Below, in pieces: positions 33,741 through 42,752 of a stretch of DNA of 64,000 nucleotides. The translations under genes were made by a program, and so were the position numbers. Numbering within the stretch: the stretch's first letter is position 1; every line of letters begins with the position of its first letter. The stretch lies in assembly GCA_016929525.1 (NCBI GenBank), contig JAFGIP010000114.1:1-64000 (forward strand). The letters are read 5' to 3'. Source of the DNA: Bacteroidales bacterium (GTDB lineage: Bacteria; Bacteroidota; Bacteroidia; Bacteroidales; UBA10428). The notes under the pieces are model-generated. The model saw only the letters and a program-made list of their open reading frames with translations, was not told where the DNA came from and made no database searches.

Positions 33741-35888
33741 TTAGTCTTCTTTCTGTTCTGCTTCGTATGCTTTGAGTAATTCCTCCTGGATATCTCCCGG
33801 GACCTGTGAATACTCGGCAAATTTCATATTATACATAGCGCGGCCACCTGTAATTGAACTGAGCGATGTGGAGTATTTGTTCATTTCTGCAAGAGGAACT
33901 TTAGCAGAAATTTTTTCGAATCCGCTTTCGCTGGACATTCCCTGAACAATGGCACGACGTCCCTGGAGATCGCTCATTACATCACCCATACGGTCGGAAG
34001 GTACAAACACTTCAATGTCGTATACGGGTTCTAATATTTTTGGACCAGCTTTTTTAAATGCCATACTAAATGCATTACGACCGGCAAGTTTAAATGAAAT
34101 TTCATTAGAGTCTACGGGGTGCATTTTACCGTCGTAAACGTACACACAAATATCTCGGGCATAACTTCCGGTAAGCGGACCTTCTTCCATCTTTTCCATT
34201 ATTCCTTTCAATATAGCCGGCAGAAACCTTGCATCGATTGAGCCACCAACTATACAGTTATAGTACATTAGTTTACCTCCCCAAACCAATTTAACTTCAT
34301 CCTGATCGCGAATAGATAATTTTTGTTCTTTACCATCTATTTTAAACATGTCTTTCCCTGGTGCACCTTCTTTGTAAGGTTCAATGATCATATGTACTTC
34401 ACCGAACTGGCCGGCACCACCCGACTGTTTTTTATGACGATAATCTGCCTGTGCTGGTTTTGTAATAGTCTCGCGGTAAGGAATTTTAGGTGCAATAAAT
34501 TCGGTATCAATTTTAAACTGGTTATCAAGATGCCATTTTAAAATATTAAGGTGATATTCACCCTGGCCGGAAACGATTATTTGTTTCAGTTCTTTTGAAT
34601 ACTCAATTAAAATTGTAGGGTCTTCCTGGTGCATCCTGCCTAATGCTTCCCCCAGTTTTTCTTCGTCGCCTTCACTGAGTGGTTTTATCGCAGTACGGTA
34701 CTTAGGTTCCGGAATAGCGATATCCGGGAATGCAGTATCTTTAGCGCTGAGTGTATGATTGATTTTTGTTGCTTTAAGTTTAACAGTAACACCCAGATCT
34801 CCTGCTGACATTAATGCTGTTTTATTGCGGGTTTTACCTGCACTTGTATATATCTGTGAAATTCTTTCTTTATTCTGGGTAGTATTATTCGTTAAGTCAA
34901 CACTCTCTTTTAATGTCCCTGACATTACTTTAAAAAAGTTAACTTCTCCGATATGTTGTTCAACACTTGATTTAAAAATAAAAATTGTTGCAGGACCTGA
35001 AGAATCACAGACGACCTCATTACCTTTTTTATCTTTTGGTGCCGGAACCTGATTCGGAGCCGGAGCTACGTTTGTTATGAATTGCAACAAACGCCCGACA
35101 CCCATATCTTTTTTTGCAGATATACAAAAAACAGGAAACATACCTCGGTGTAATAGTCCGGCGGTGATACCAGATCTCATTTCTTCTTCTGTTAAACCAT
35201 CGTTTTCGAAGAAAAGCTCCATCAGTTTTTCGTCATTCTCAGCAGCTTTTTCAACAAGTTCATTTTGTAGTTCAGCTGCTCTGTCCGCTTCATTATCAGG
35301 TATATCAAGTGTTTCCATTTTGCCATTTTCACCAAGCTTATACATCTTCATGGTGAGCACATCAATGATTGAATCGAAACCTGTACCGGCATTTAAAGGG
35401 TACTGGATTATTGTTACTGCGCTTCCGAAACGTTCTTTTGCTGATTCAACTACTTTATCGAAGTTAGCTTTTTCGTGGTCTAACTGATTTACAGCAATAA
35501 TCATTGGTTTGCCTGCAGTACTGAGATGACGATTATGAATCTCTGCGCCTACTTCAATACCATTCTGAGAATTAAGAACCATAACTGCAGTATCGGCAAC
35601 AGACATAGATGTTATAAGTCCACCGACGAAATCATCTAAACCGGGAACATCAAGAATGTTTACTTTGTTATTATTGTATTCAGTATATAATAAGGAAGAA
35701 AATACAGAATTACCATTTTCATGCTCAATATCACGGTAATCCGACACCGTATTTTTATTGTCAACATCACCCCTGCGGTCAATTATTTTTCCCTCGAACA
35801 GCATTGATTCAGCCAATGTGGTTTTTCCTGAGCCGGAACTACCTACAAGAACAATGTTTTTAATCTGATCGGTTGCGTATGCTTTCAT
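33741..35888 (-). CDS. Elongation factor G paralogue
   Basis: The 715-residue protein has the five-domain layout of EF-G: GTPase G1 loop GSSGSGKT (16-23), G3 DVPGL (80-84), G4 AVNQLD, then domains II to V (RYETI-like 'KIPYRETITKPAQ', 'EPVYDIEVFVPSDRMGDVMSDLQGRRA'). Differences from the housekeeping EF-G mark it as a paralogue: GSSGSGKT instead of GHVDAGKT, NQLD instead of NKMD, and Leu84 where the catalytic His of DTPGH should be. Relatives (EF-G-like, FusA2-type) may have lost efficient ribosome-triggered hydrolysis and some act in stress or ribosome recycling. A standalone gene with its own terminator. Confidence 0.88.
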   Translation of the reverse strand: MKAYATDQIKNIVLVGSSGSGKTTLAESMLFEGKIIDRRGDVDNKNTVSDYRDIEHENGNSVFSSLLYTEYNNNKVNILDVPGLDDFVGGLITSMSVADTAVMVLNSQNGIEVGAEIHNRHLSTAGKPMIIAVNQLDHEKANFDKVVESAKERFGSAVTIIQYPLNAGTGFDSIIDVLTMKMYKLGENGKMETLDIPDNEADRAAELQNELVEKAAENDEKLMELFFENDGLTEEEMRSGITAGLLHRGMFPVFCISAKKDMGVGRLLQFITNVAPAPNQVPAPKDKKGNEVVCDSSGPATIFIFKSSVEQHIGEVNFFKVMSGTLKESVDLTNNTTQNKERISQIYTSAGKTRNKTALMSAGDLGVTVKLKATKINHTLSAKDTAFPDIAIPEPKYRTAIKPLSEGDEEKLGEALGRMHQEDPTILIEYSKELKQIIVSGQGEYHLNILKWHLDNQFKIDTEFIAPKIPYRETITKPAQADYRHKKQSGGAGQFGEVHMIIEPYKEGAPGKDMFKIDGKEQKLSIRDQDEVKLVWGGKLMYYNCIVGGSIDARFLPAILKGIMEKMEEGPLTGSYARDICVYVYDGKMHPVDSNEISFKLAGRNAFSMAFKKAGPKILEPVYDIEVFVPSDRMGDVMSDLQGRRAIVQGMSSESGFEKISAKVPLAEMNKYSTSLSSITGGRAMYNMKFAEYSQVPGDIQEELLKAYEAEQKED

Positions 35889-36080
35889 TTTAAATATGGT
35901 TAATGTTATTATTATTTAGCCTTATTATTTTGGAATTTTCCTGGCAGGTTGCAAAAGTAAAATAATTTTTGATTTACCTCGAAAGTTGACTTAGCTTTTT
36001 GGAAATATGTTGAATAAATTAGGATAATTATCTTTATTCACCCGGATAAGATTATAATGATATTATATAAAGATAGTTAT

Positions 36081-37061
36081 CTAACCGCCGATTGAAGTCA
36101 TTGATAGCGGAACTGAACATATATTTAACGGATAATTACAGGTAAGTTCTTTAATACCATGAGATCTTTTTTTTACTCGTAGAGCAGAACGGATTTTATT
36201 TTGAAATGACAATTCATCGTGCAATAATGGTTTGAGGTCAAATTCTTCAGGTCCTAACAGGCAGTTTTTTAATTTGCCGTCGGCAGTAATTCTTAACCTG
36301 TTACACTGCTCACAAAATGAATTCGAAACAGTACTGATAATTCCAAATTTTCCTGCAGCATTTTTTATACGATACATTGTTGCTGTTTTACCTTTTTCAC
36401 TCGTAAGAACTTCAATCGGATATTCCCTTTTAATGGTCTGTATGATTTCCTTTTTAAGGAAAAGTTTATCCGGAGACCATTCATTTCCTTTAAAAGGCAT
36501 GAACTCAATAAACCTGATTTCGACAGGTCTTTTAAGTGTAAGCTTTACAAAATCATTGATTTCGTCGTTATTAATCCCCCTTATTACAACCATATTAAGT
36601 TTGGTTTTAATACCTTCTGAAAAAGAAAGCTTAATATTGTTCAATGTCGTTTTAAAAGCATCTCTTTTAGTAATTTGCTTAAACCGGTCCTTCCTGAGTG
36701 TATCAAGACTAATATTTACTGATGAGAAATATTTTCTTATAACTTCAAGGTTCTGCTCGAGTAAGTATCCGTTAGTTGTTAAATGAATTGGCACGCCAAG
36801 TTTATAAAGTCTCTCTGCAATGTCAGGAAAATCTTTTCTTACCAAAGGCTCTCCTCCGGTAAGTCTGATTTTATTAATACCCATACCGACAAAATACTTC
36901 GTAAGGATCTCAATTTCCTTTGCATTCAATAATTTCTTATGTGGAAAATAAGCAGGATGTTCAGGTATACAATAATTACATCTCAAATTGCATCGATCAG
37001 TTAACGATATTCTCAGATAAGTGTGAACACGACCAAAAAGATCAATAAGCGAATTATTCAT
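36081..37061 (-). CDS. moaA: GTP 3',8-cyclase MoaA
   Basis: Radical SAM enzyme that starts molybdopterin synthesis from GTP. The N-terminal cluster motif is CNLRCNYC (23-30), followed by LTGGEPLVR and NISLDTL. The second [4Fe-4S] cluster is supplied by CEQCNRLRITADGKLKNC near the C-terminus (about 255-270), and the protein ends in the functional Gly-Gly (SIGG). Length 326 is normal. Its ATG overlaps the moaE stop by four bases. Confidence 0.96.
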   Translation of the reverse strand: MNNSLIDLFGRVHTYLRISLTDRCNLRCNYCIPEHPAYFPHKKLLNAKEIEILTKYFVGMGINKIRLTGGEPLVRKDFPDIAERLYKLGVPIHLTTNGYLLEQNLEVIRKYFSSVNISLDTLRKDRFKQITKRDAFKTTLNNIKLSFSEGIKTKLNMVVIRGINNDEINDFVKLTLKRPVEIRFIEFMPFKGNEWSPDKLFLKKEIIQTIKREYPIEVLTSEKGKTATMYRIKNAAGKFGIISTVSNSFCEQCNRLRITADGKLKNCLLGPEEFDLKPLLHDELSFQNKIRSALRVKKRSHGIKELTCNYPLNICSVPLSMTSIGG

Positions 37062-37504
37062 TTTAATGATGTATTTTCCTTCCAGACATACTCTCCGTTC
37101 TTCAATATTTCTTTACCGAAGATCGGACAACGTTTTTTTACTTCGTCAACAATATATTGTAAGCCTTTAAAACTTTCTTTTCTGTGTTGGCTTTCGACTT
37201 TTACAAAAAAACATGTTTCGCCTGCGCTTACTTTGCCTGTGCTATGCCAAACTCCGGCATTGATAATACCAAATTTTTTTTTGCATTCCGCTATAATGTT
37301 TTCAATTTCTTTTATAACTAATTTATAATGCACTTCGAATTCAATAGCGGTTACTTTTGAATCTGCTTTAATGTCTGGTCTTACCTTTCCTGTAAAAGTT
37401 ACTTCTGCACCGTAACAAAAACCATTATTAAGAGTGAGTAATTTCGTAACAGGTAAGGGCCCCTGAATAATTGGATTATATATTATTTCGGTTTTAGTCT
37501 GCAT
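37058..37504 (-). CDS. moaE: Molybdopterin synthase catalytic subunit MoaE
   Basis: With MoaD, converts precursor Z (cPMP) to molybdopterin. The 148-residue chain has the core motif YGAEVTFTGKVRP, FEVHYKLVIKEIENI and VAGETCFF-like 'VSAGETCFFVKVESQHRKESF' (SxHR..). The Met at 37504 is preferred; an upstream Met at 37549 would run back into moaD, which ends at 37518. Stop overlaps moaA by four bases, so moaE and moaA are coupled. Confidence 0.94.
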   Translation of the reverse strand: MQTKTEIIYNPIIQGPLPVTKLLTLNNGFCYGAEVTFTGKVRPDIKADSKVTAIEFEVHYKLVIKEIENIIAECKKKFGIINAGVWHSTGKVSAGETCFFVKVESQHRKESFKGLQYIVDEVKKRCPIFGKEILKNGEYVWKENTSLK

Positions 37505-37517
37505 ATAAGTTAAATAT

Positions 37518-37757
37518 TCATCCCCCTGCAAATGGAGGCATACAATCAATTTTACTGCCGGGAGTGATTAATGTGTCAGACTCGCAACGATTTTGGTTCG
37601 CGAAAATGATCAGTGTATGTTTGCCGAATTCAGGGTATAACGTTATCAGATGCTTTTTAAGCTCGAACGTTTTAAATGGTCGCTCGAAACATATTTCTTC
37701 TGAGACTCTCCCGGCAATTTCAGAAAGTACACCATAATACTCTATTCTACACTCCAT
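37518..37757 (-). CDS. moaD: Molybdopterin synthase sulfur carrier MoaD
   Basis: A 79-residue ubiquitin-like protein with the essential C-terminal Gly-Gly (IDCMPPFAGG). It receives the thiocarboxylate that MoaE transfers. It lies three bases after the ModE-like gene and 13 bases before moaE. Confidence 0.93.
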   Translation of the reverse strand: MECRIEYYGVLSEIAGRVSEEICFERPFKTFELKKHLITLYPEFGKHTLIIFANQNRCESDTLITPGSKIDCMPPFAGG

Positions 37758-37760
37758 GTA

Positions 37761-38099
37761 TTAAAAACAACATTTCTCCAATTCTCTCTTTAAGAGTTTA
37801 TCGCAGAGATTTTCAATCCTGTTGAATTCCTTAATTATTTTCTTTCCCCTGGTTGTAAGTAAACTGCCGCCGCCACCACTACCACCAATGCTGCGTTCAA
37901 CAATCGGTTCGTCTGACAGTTCGTTAATACTCTGAATTAACTGCCAGGCTCTTTTATATGACATGCCCGGTGATTTAGCTGCTTTGCTGATAGAGCCTGT
38001 TTTGCTTACCTCTTCTAAAAGTCTGATACGGCCATATCCGAGAAATGCCTTTCCGTCTTTGTCAACCCAGAAACGATTACTAATTTGAATTTCAGACAT
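37761..38099 (-). CDS. ModE N-terminal-like winged-helix regulator
   Basis: A 112-residue DNA-binding protein of the ModE N-terminal class: RIRLLEEVSKTGSISKAAKSPGMSYKRAWQLIQSINELS (about 24-63) is the LysR-like winged helix, followed by the wing with a Gly-rich stretch (GGSGGGGSLLTTRGKKIIKEF). The molybdate-binding domains of full ModE are missing, as in the short class. It probably controls molybdenum-related genes; its own promoter is just upstream and it heads moaD-moaE-moaA, so self-regulation is plausible. Two Cys end the protein (KCCF), which might let it sense metal or redox state. Confidence 0.88.
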   Translation of the reverse strand: MSEIQISNRFWVDKDGKAFLGYGRIRLLEEVSKTGSISKAAKSPGMSYKRAWQLIQSINELSDEPIVERSIGGSGGGGSLLTTRGKKIIKEFNRIENLCDKLLKRELEKCCF

Positions 38100-38122
38100 G
38101 CGTTATGTATTACTGGAAATAG

Positions 38123-38156
38123 CGAAGGTAAATTTTATTTTCGAACCTGCAAAAAA
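38123..38156 (-). promoter_or_regulatory. Promoter of the modE-like/moa operon
   Basis: On the minus strand TTTTTTG, a 19-base spacer, then TACCTTCG (one mismatch to TAnnTTTG). The start codon at 38099 follows 23 bases later. It separates the moa genes from the UbiA-like gene and the ACIII operon. Confidence 0.6.
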
Positions 38157-38190
38157 GTATAACTTAATGTTTAATCGGAGTTTATAGGAT

Positions 38191-39033
38191 TCATTTTAAG
38201 ATCAAAATGCTGAATGGCAGAAAGAAGCTTGCATCTGCAATTATTCCATATAGTTCGTTCTTTCGAAACAGGTGCGGAAATAGCAGGATAACTGTAAGTA
38301 TGATCGCTATCAGGACTCCCGGAAATATATAGAACCACTCGATACCGGTATAAATAATATATAAATAAGCATACAAAACAATTGATAAGATTACCATACA
38401 CAGTGCAAACATTCTTACAGCAGATTTACCAAATTTAACTGCTAACGTCAGAATGACATTTTGCTCATCCTTTTCATAATCGAAATATGAAAATATAAGT
38501 ACATTAGTCAGTACCAGAAGAAAATAAGAAATTATCAGCAGTGTTTTTAACAGATCAACAGAATGGTCAGACATCAGCACAGGTACTCCCCACGTACCAT
38601 AAATGTAAATAACGCTTATTAATATTTCTTTTGGGATGATAAAAATATTCTTCCTGTTCTGGACCTGGTTTATAACAAGATATATTATGATAAAAACACC
38701 ACCGGTAACACCAAAATAAAGAATATTCAGCGGAAGACGTTGAATAAAAATGACCGATACAATAAAGAGCACAGAAATAAACTTCCAGAAAAACTGGCGG
38801 TTTGAATGAAAGAAATCTGACCGGACATCATTATTAATCAGCGACTGATAGCTGTCAATAAGGTGATCAGTAAGATAAATGATCCAAACCACAAGGAACA
38901 GAGAAATCCAGTATGCTGTCGGGGGAGTGACATCAAATAATATTGATGCCAGAAGGGAACTTGCCAGGGTGCCTCCGACAATATCCAGGCTAAGTAGTCT
39001 TATCCGTTGGTAGAATTTGAAGATTATTTTCAA
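38191..39033 (-). CDS. UbiA-like membrane prenyltransferase
   Basis: A 280-residue protein with about 8-9 membrane segments. Two acidic motifs fit the UbiA superfamily: D56-x3-D60 (LTDHLIDSY) and D185-x3-D189 (FDYEKDEQN), positions that bind magnesium-prenyl diphosphate; both are less conserved than in typical members (the first lacks the Asn of NDxxD). Candidates are quinone, heme or chlorophyll-type tail transfer. Its ATG overlaps the actE stop by four bases, so it is translated with ACIII. A quinone- or heme-related role is therefore attractive but inferred. Confidence 0.72.
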   Translation of the reverse strand: MKIIFKFYQRIRLLSLDIVGGTLASSLLASILFDVTPPTAYWISLFLVVWIIYLTDHLIDSYQSLINNDVRSDFFHSNRQFFWKFISVLFIVSVIFIQRLPLNILYFGVTGGVFIIIYLVINQVQNRKNIFIIPKEILISVIYIYGTWGVPVLMSDHSVDLLKTLLIISYFLLVLTNVLIFSYFDYEKDEQNVILTLAVKFGKSAVRMFALCMVILSIVLYAYLYIIYTGIEWFYIFPGVLIAIILTVILLFPHLFRKNELYGIIADASFFLPFSILILK

Positions 39034-39617
39034 TTCTGTTCTGCAACTGCAGTTTGAAGTTCGTTACGAATGTACAAAATAATTTTCCATCGATCTTCCG
39101 GGGCAACAATTGTTGCGTGCTCACTCATCACCCCGTACCCGTAGGTTATTGTATGAAAAATTTCACCATCGGGAATATTTTTTACTTTTTCATTTACTAA
39201 CGATGCCGGTGGGAAGGGGTATAATTTAGTTGTATATAAAAGTCCATGTCCATCGCCAATTACACCGTGACACTGTTCACAAATACGTATGAACATTATT
39301 TTACCGCGTTCCAGGTTATCGGGGGTGTTATAGAAAGGATTTTTCAGGTCGATACCTGCCCGCGTTCTGTCCTCCAGGTCCTTCGTATATGGTAAAGGTG
39401 TATATCCTCTGGGTATAGTTCCTTCAACCGGTTCGCGCATTGTCATGCCATTATCAAAATTCGGATTATCGCTATACGATTCATATGCCCGGGAATAAGT
39501 CATATCGGGAAAATAATTATATCCAGGACTGTTATTGTCTCTGTCGCAGGATGAAAACAATATAAAAATACCAACTATACCTGTTATTATAATTTTTAAT
39601 TTTCTTGTTCTTTCCAT
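39030..39617 (-). CDS. actE: ACIII subunit ActE, monoheme cytochrome c lipoprotein
   Basis: Peripheral cytochrome c of alternative complex III. The Met at 39617 gives a lipoprotein signal (MERTRKLKIIITG..FSSC, lipid Cys24); an upstream Met at 39650 lies inside actF. The heme motif is CEQCH (RICEQCHGVIGDGHG), and the sequence NYFPDMTYSRAYESY and GTIPRGYTPLPY is typical of ActE. In this operon actE follows actF, the reverse of the order usually described (actE before actF). Confidence 0.92.
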   Translation of the reverse strand: MERTRKLKIIITGIVGIFILFSSCDRDNNSPGYNYFPDMTYSRAYESYSDNPNFDNGMTMREPVEGTIPRGYTPLPYTKDLEDRTRAGIDLKNPFYNTPDNLERGKIMFIRICEQCHGVIGDGHGLLYTTKLYPFPPASLVNEKVKNIPDGEIFHTITYGYGVMSEHATIVAPEDRWKIILYIRNELQTAVAEQN

Positions 39618-39627
39618 TTCTGCATTG

Positions 39628-40806
39628 TTAATATTGGGTATGGTATTCAAGGCTTTCTTTCAGATAAGGATGATTCACAGGTATCAGGTTTGCATGGCTT
39701 AAGGCAGTAAATACAATGAATAAGAAAAAACCCATAAAGCCAAGTGTCATGCCAATCTCAACAAAACCAATCTGTGCATTTTCTCCTAAAGTTCCCGGCA
39801 TTACAAGAAGATAGAAATCTAACCAGTGACCAATCAGCACTACTATAGAAACCAATGCCAGTATAATAGGCACTCGTTTTGAATTTCTTGTCATGAGTGC
39901 AAGAAAGGGGAAACCAAAATTTATAAACAGATTTATGAAAAATAGTGTATTAAATCCTTTCAGGCGTTCAATAAAATATACTGTTTCTTCAGGAATATTT
40001 CCATACCAGATCAGCATGTACTGAGAAAACCAAAGATATGCCCAAAGAATGCTAAACGCAAACAAGTATTTACCTAGATCGTGAAGATGTTCTTTACTTA
40101 CCTGAGGCATATAACCTGTCTTCTTTAATAATACTGTTATAAGTGTAATTACAGCGACTCCGCTTACCAATAAACCTGAAAATACATACCAGCCAAACAA
40201 TGTGCTAAACCAATGCGGCTCGAGTGACATGATCCAGTCCCATGCTGCCATAGAACTTGTAATAGCAAAGAATACAATGAATATAGCGGAGATTGTAATT
40301 GATTTCCTGTAATATTTAATATCATTGTCTCTGTCATTTTTTAATGAGACTTTCCTTAGCCAAATTGCCATGAATGTCCAACCAGCAAGGTAGATCAAAG
40401 TACGAATGCTAAAAAAAGGCACATTTAGGTATCCCTTCTTCATTTCAAGGATTACGTCACCTTCAGGATGAACCCAATGATAAAGATGATTTGCATCAAA
40501 GCACATACTGATAACTATGATAAACATAAGTATGCTACCAAACGGAAGATACATTGAGACAGCTTCAGGTATACGTTGAATGGCAACCTGCCATCCGGAA
40601 TTTCCAAGGTTATGAATGGCAATGAATACTAAACCACAAAGCGAAATAACAATCGCAAAAACGTTATTTAGTAAAAAGTTAGCCCAGAAGCGTTCACCAT
40701 GATCGTGCAGCACGAATATGGAATAACCAATGGTTGCCATTCCTGTCAGGATCAGAATAAATACCGGTATTTTAAATTTCGATGTAAAAGAAAAACTGAT
40801 TTCCAT
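39628..40806 (-). CDS. actF: ACIII subunit ActF, NrfD-like membrane protein
   Basis: A 392-residue polytopic subunit with about 10 membrane segments, homologous to ActC and the second large membrane subunit of ACIII. Recognisable parts are FLLNNVFAIVISLCGLVFIAIH, FDANHLYHWVHPEG, and FINLFINFGFPFLALMTRNSKR. The first residues follow the actD stop with a one-base overlap. It provides proton-path or structural functions in the complex, with ActC. Confidence 0.92.
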   Translation of the reverse strand: MEISFSFTSKFKIPVFILILTGMATIGYSIFVLHDHGERFWANFLLNNVFAIVISLCGLVFIAIHNLGNSGWQVAIQRIPEAVSMYLPFGSILMFIIVISMCFDANHLYHWVHPEGDVILEMKKGYLNVPFFSIRTLIYLAGWTFMAIWLRKVSLKNDRDNDIKYYRKSITISAIFIVFFAITSSMAAWDWIMSLEPHWFSTLFGWYVFSGLLVSGVAVITLITVLLKKTGYMPQVSKEHLHDLGKYLFAFSILWAYLWFSQYMLIWYGNIPEETVYFIERLKGFNTLFFINLFINFGFPFLALMTRNSKRVPIILALVSIVVLIGHWLDFYLLVMPGTLGENAQIGFVEIGMTLGFMGFFLFIVFTALSHANLIPVNHPYLKESLEYHTQY

Positions 40807-41354
40807 TAGTAATTTTTTGATAGTTCAACATCATCTTTTAAAACAATACCCTGAGCGCCGGTGTTACTGATTTTATTTTTAAGTTCCGAAACAGTTTCCT
40901 CTGTGGCATTTTTACCAACACCGACAAGTATCAGGAATCTGTCATCAGTTGATCTTTCATCATGGATAAACGGTTCTGCTCCCGGACCGATCTTTGAACG
41001 GATAAGGAAAGCAAATACCATAGCGAAAGCTGCACATAGAACTGTCATTTCAAAGGTAACAGGAATAAATGACGGTACTGCAAGAAATGGTTTACCACCA
41101 ATGTTCAGCGGGTAATCTACCGTAAATACCCAGACCTGGAAACCAAACCCGATAACAGCACCAACGGCACCACCAATAAATCCGACCCTGGCAATCCAGG
41201 AACGACGATATCCCAATATCTTATCGATATCATGAACGGGGAAAGGGGTAAGCACATCCAAAATTTCGACACCTTCTTTTTTAAGGGATTTCAGCCCTTT
41301 TATCAGAAGACCATCATCATCGTAATATGCTTTCAGATATTTATTTTTATTCAT
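40806..41354 (-). CDS. actD: ACIII subunit ActD
   Basis: A 182-residue subunit with two central membrane segments ([21 protein letters not shown] and [21 protein letters not shown]), a DUF3341-type protein. Its cytosolic N-terminal part starts [20 protein letters not shown], and [16 protein letters not shown] is typical of the family. Overlaps actC by 8 bases and actF by one base. Confidence 0.93.
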   Translation of the reverse strand: MNKNKYLKAYYDDDGLLIKGLKSLKKEGVEILDVLTPFPVHDIDKILGYRRSWIARVGFIGGAVGAVIGFGFQVWVFTVDYPLNIGGKPFLAVPSFIPVTFEMTVLCAAFAMVFAFLIRSKIGPGAEPFIHDERSTDDRFLILVGVGKNATEETVSELKNKISNTGAQGIVLKDDVELSKNY

Positions 41355-42732
41355 TTTCCAGTAGATTTTGAGTTATGTTTACCTGTTTCTCACCGGAACT
41401 TTTTAATATACTTTTTACCTCGGCAATGGCAATCACCGGAAAGAACCTTATAAAAAGTAAAAAGAGTGTAAAGAATATCCCCAGGGAACCTGCAAAAATG
41501 GCAATTTCAGTAAGGGTTGGCTTATACATTTGCCAGCTTGAAGGCAGGTAATCACGATGCAGCGATGTAACAACAATTACGAATCTTTCGAACCACATCC
41601 CAATGTTAATAAAGATGGAAAGAATAAAAGTAAACAGTATACTCCTTCGCAGCTTTCTTATCCATAACAACTGGGGCGATATTACATTGCAAGTCATCAT
41701 GATCCAGTAAGCCCATGCGTATGGTCCCAGTGCGCGATTATAAAAAGTAAACCTTTCGTAAATTACACCTGAATACCACGCCATAAAAAGTTCGGTTATG
41801 TATGCAATTCCTACTATTGAACCTGTTGTAATGATGATCTTATTCATAGACTCTATATGTCCGACTGTGATGTATTCGGTCAGATTCATTGTTTTACGGG
41901 CAACTATCATAAGTGTAAGAACCATAGCAAACCCTGAGAATATTGCTCCGGATACAAAATATGGAGGAAATATTGTTGTATGCCAGCCCGGAATTATCGA
42001 TGTAGCAAAGTCGAAACTTACAATAGAATGTACAGAAAGCACCAGTGGAGCAGCCAGACCTGCAAGGATCAGGCTCATTGATTCATGCCGTGACCAATGT
42101 CTTACGCTTCCGGTCCAGCCAAAACTCAGAAACTTATATACTGGTTTTAATATTTTATTTTTTACATTATCACGCAATGTTGCTATATCCGGCAATAAAC
42201 CCATATACCAGAATAAGAGTGAAACCAGGAAATAGGTTGATATGGCAAATACATCCCAGAGAAGTGGTGAGTTGAAATTTACCCAGAGTTGACGAGTACT
42301 GGGATAGGGTAAAATGAAATAACCCAGTGGTAACCGGCCCATGTGGATAAGAGGAAAAATTCCTGCACACATCACTGCAAATATAGTCATTGCTTCTGCA
42401 GAGCGGTTGATGCTGGTGCGCCATTTCTGACGAAAAAGAAGCAGAATAGCTGAAATGAAAGTACCTGCATGGCCAATTCCGATCCACCATACCAGGTTAG
42501 TAATGGACCATCCCCAGCCAACTGTTTTATTTACTCCCCACATTCCGATTCCGTCACGTACGGTAATAAACATTGCAAAAAGTCCGATAATTGCCGCAAG
42601 TGATGTAACGGAAACACCTAAAAACCAAAGTTTTCCCGGTTTATTCACAATTGGCTTTGTGATATCATTGGTGACCTTTTTGTAGTTCTTATCACCCTTT
42701 ATCAAAAGTTCTCTTACGGGAGATACGTACAT
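41347..42732 (-). CDS. actC: ACIII subunit ActC, NrfD-like quinone-binding subunit
   Basis: A 461-residue membrane protein with about 10 segments of the NrfD/PsrC family, thought to hold the quinol site of ACIII. Motifs include [29 protein letters not shown] near 74-102 and [22 protein letters not shown]. It follows actB by 20 bases. Confidence 0.94.
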   Translation of the reverse strand: MYVSPVRELLIKGDKNYKKVTNDITKPIVNKPGKLWFLGVSVTSLAAIIGLFAMFITVRDGIGMWGVNKTVGWGWSITNLVWWIGIGHAGTFISAILLLFRQKWRTSINRSAEAMTIFAVMCAGIFPLIHMGRLPLGYFILPYPSTRQLWVNFNSPLLWDVFAISTYFLVSLLFWYMGLLPDIATLRDNVKNKILKPVYKFLSFGWTGSVRHWSRHESMSLILAGLAAPLVLSVHSIVSFDFATSIIPGWHTTIFPPYFVSGAIFSGFAMVLTLMIVARKTMNLTEYITVGHIESMNKIIITTGSIVGIAYITELFMAWYSGVIYERFTFYNRALGPYAWAYWIMMTCNVISPQLLWIRKLRRSILFTFILSIFINIGMWFERFVIVVTSLHRDYLPSSWQMYKPTLTEIAIFAGSLGIFFTLFLLFIRFFPVIAIAEVKSILKSSGEKQVNITQNLLENE

Positions 42733-42752
42733 GTTTTCTTCTCTTCTGTATG

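Noticed and set aside
35077-35487. 136-residue plus-strand frame inside the EF-G-like gene
   Set aside because: Ser/Phe-rich shadow of the EF-G-like gene, no independent support.
36026-36080. Stem of AATTATCTTTAT and ATAAAGATAGTT as a moaA terminator
   Set aside because: A 30-base loop, AT-only arms and no T-run make it weak, so it is not listed as a feature.
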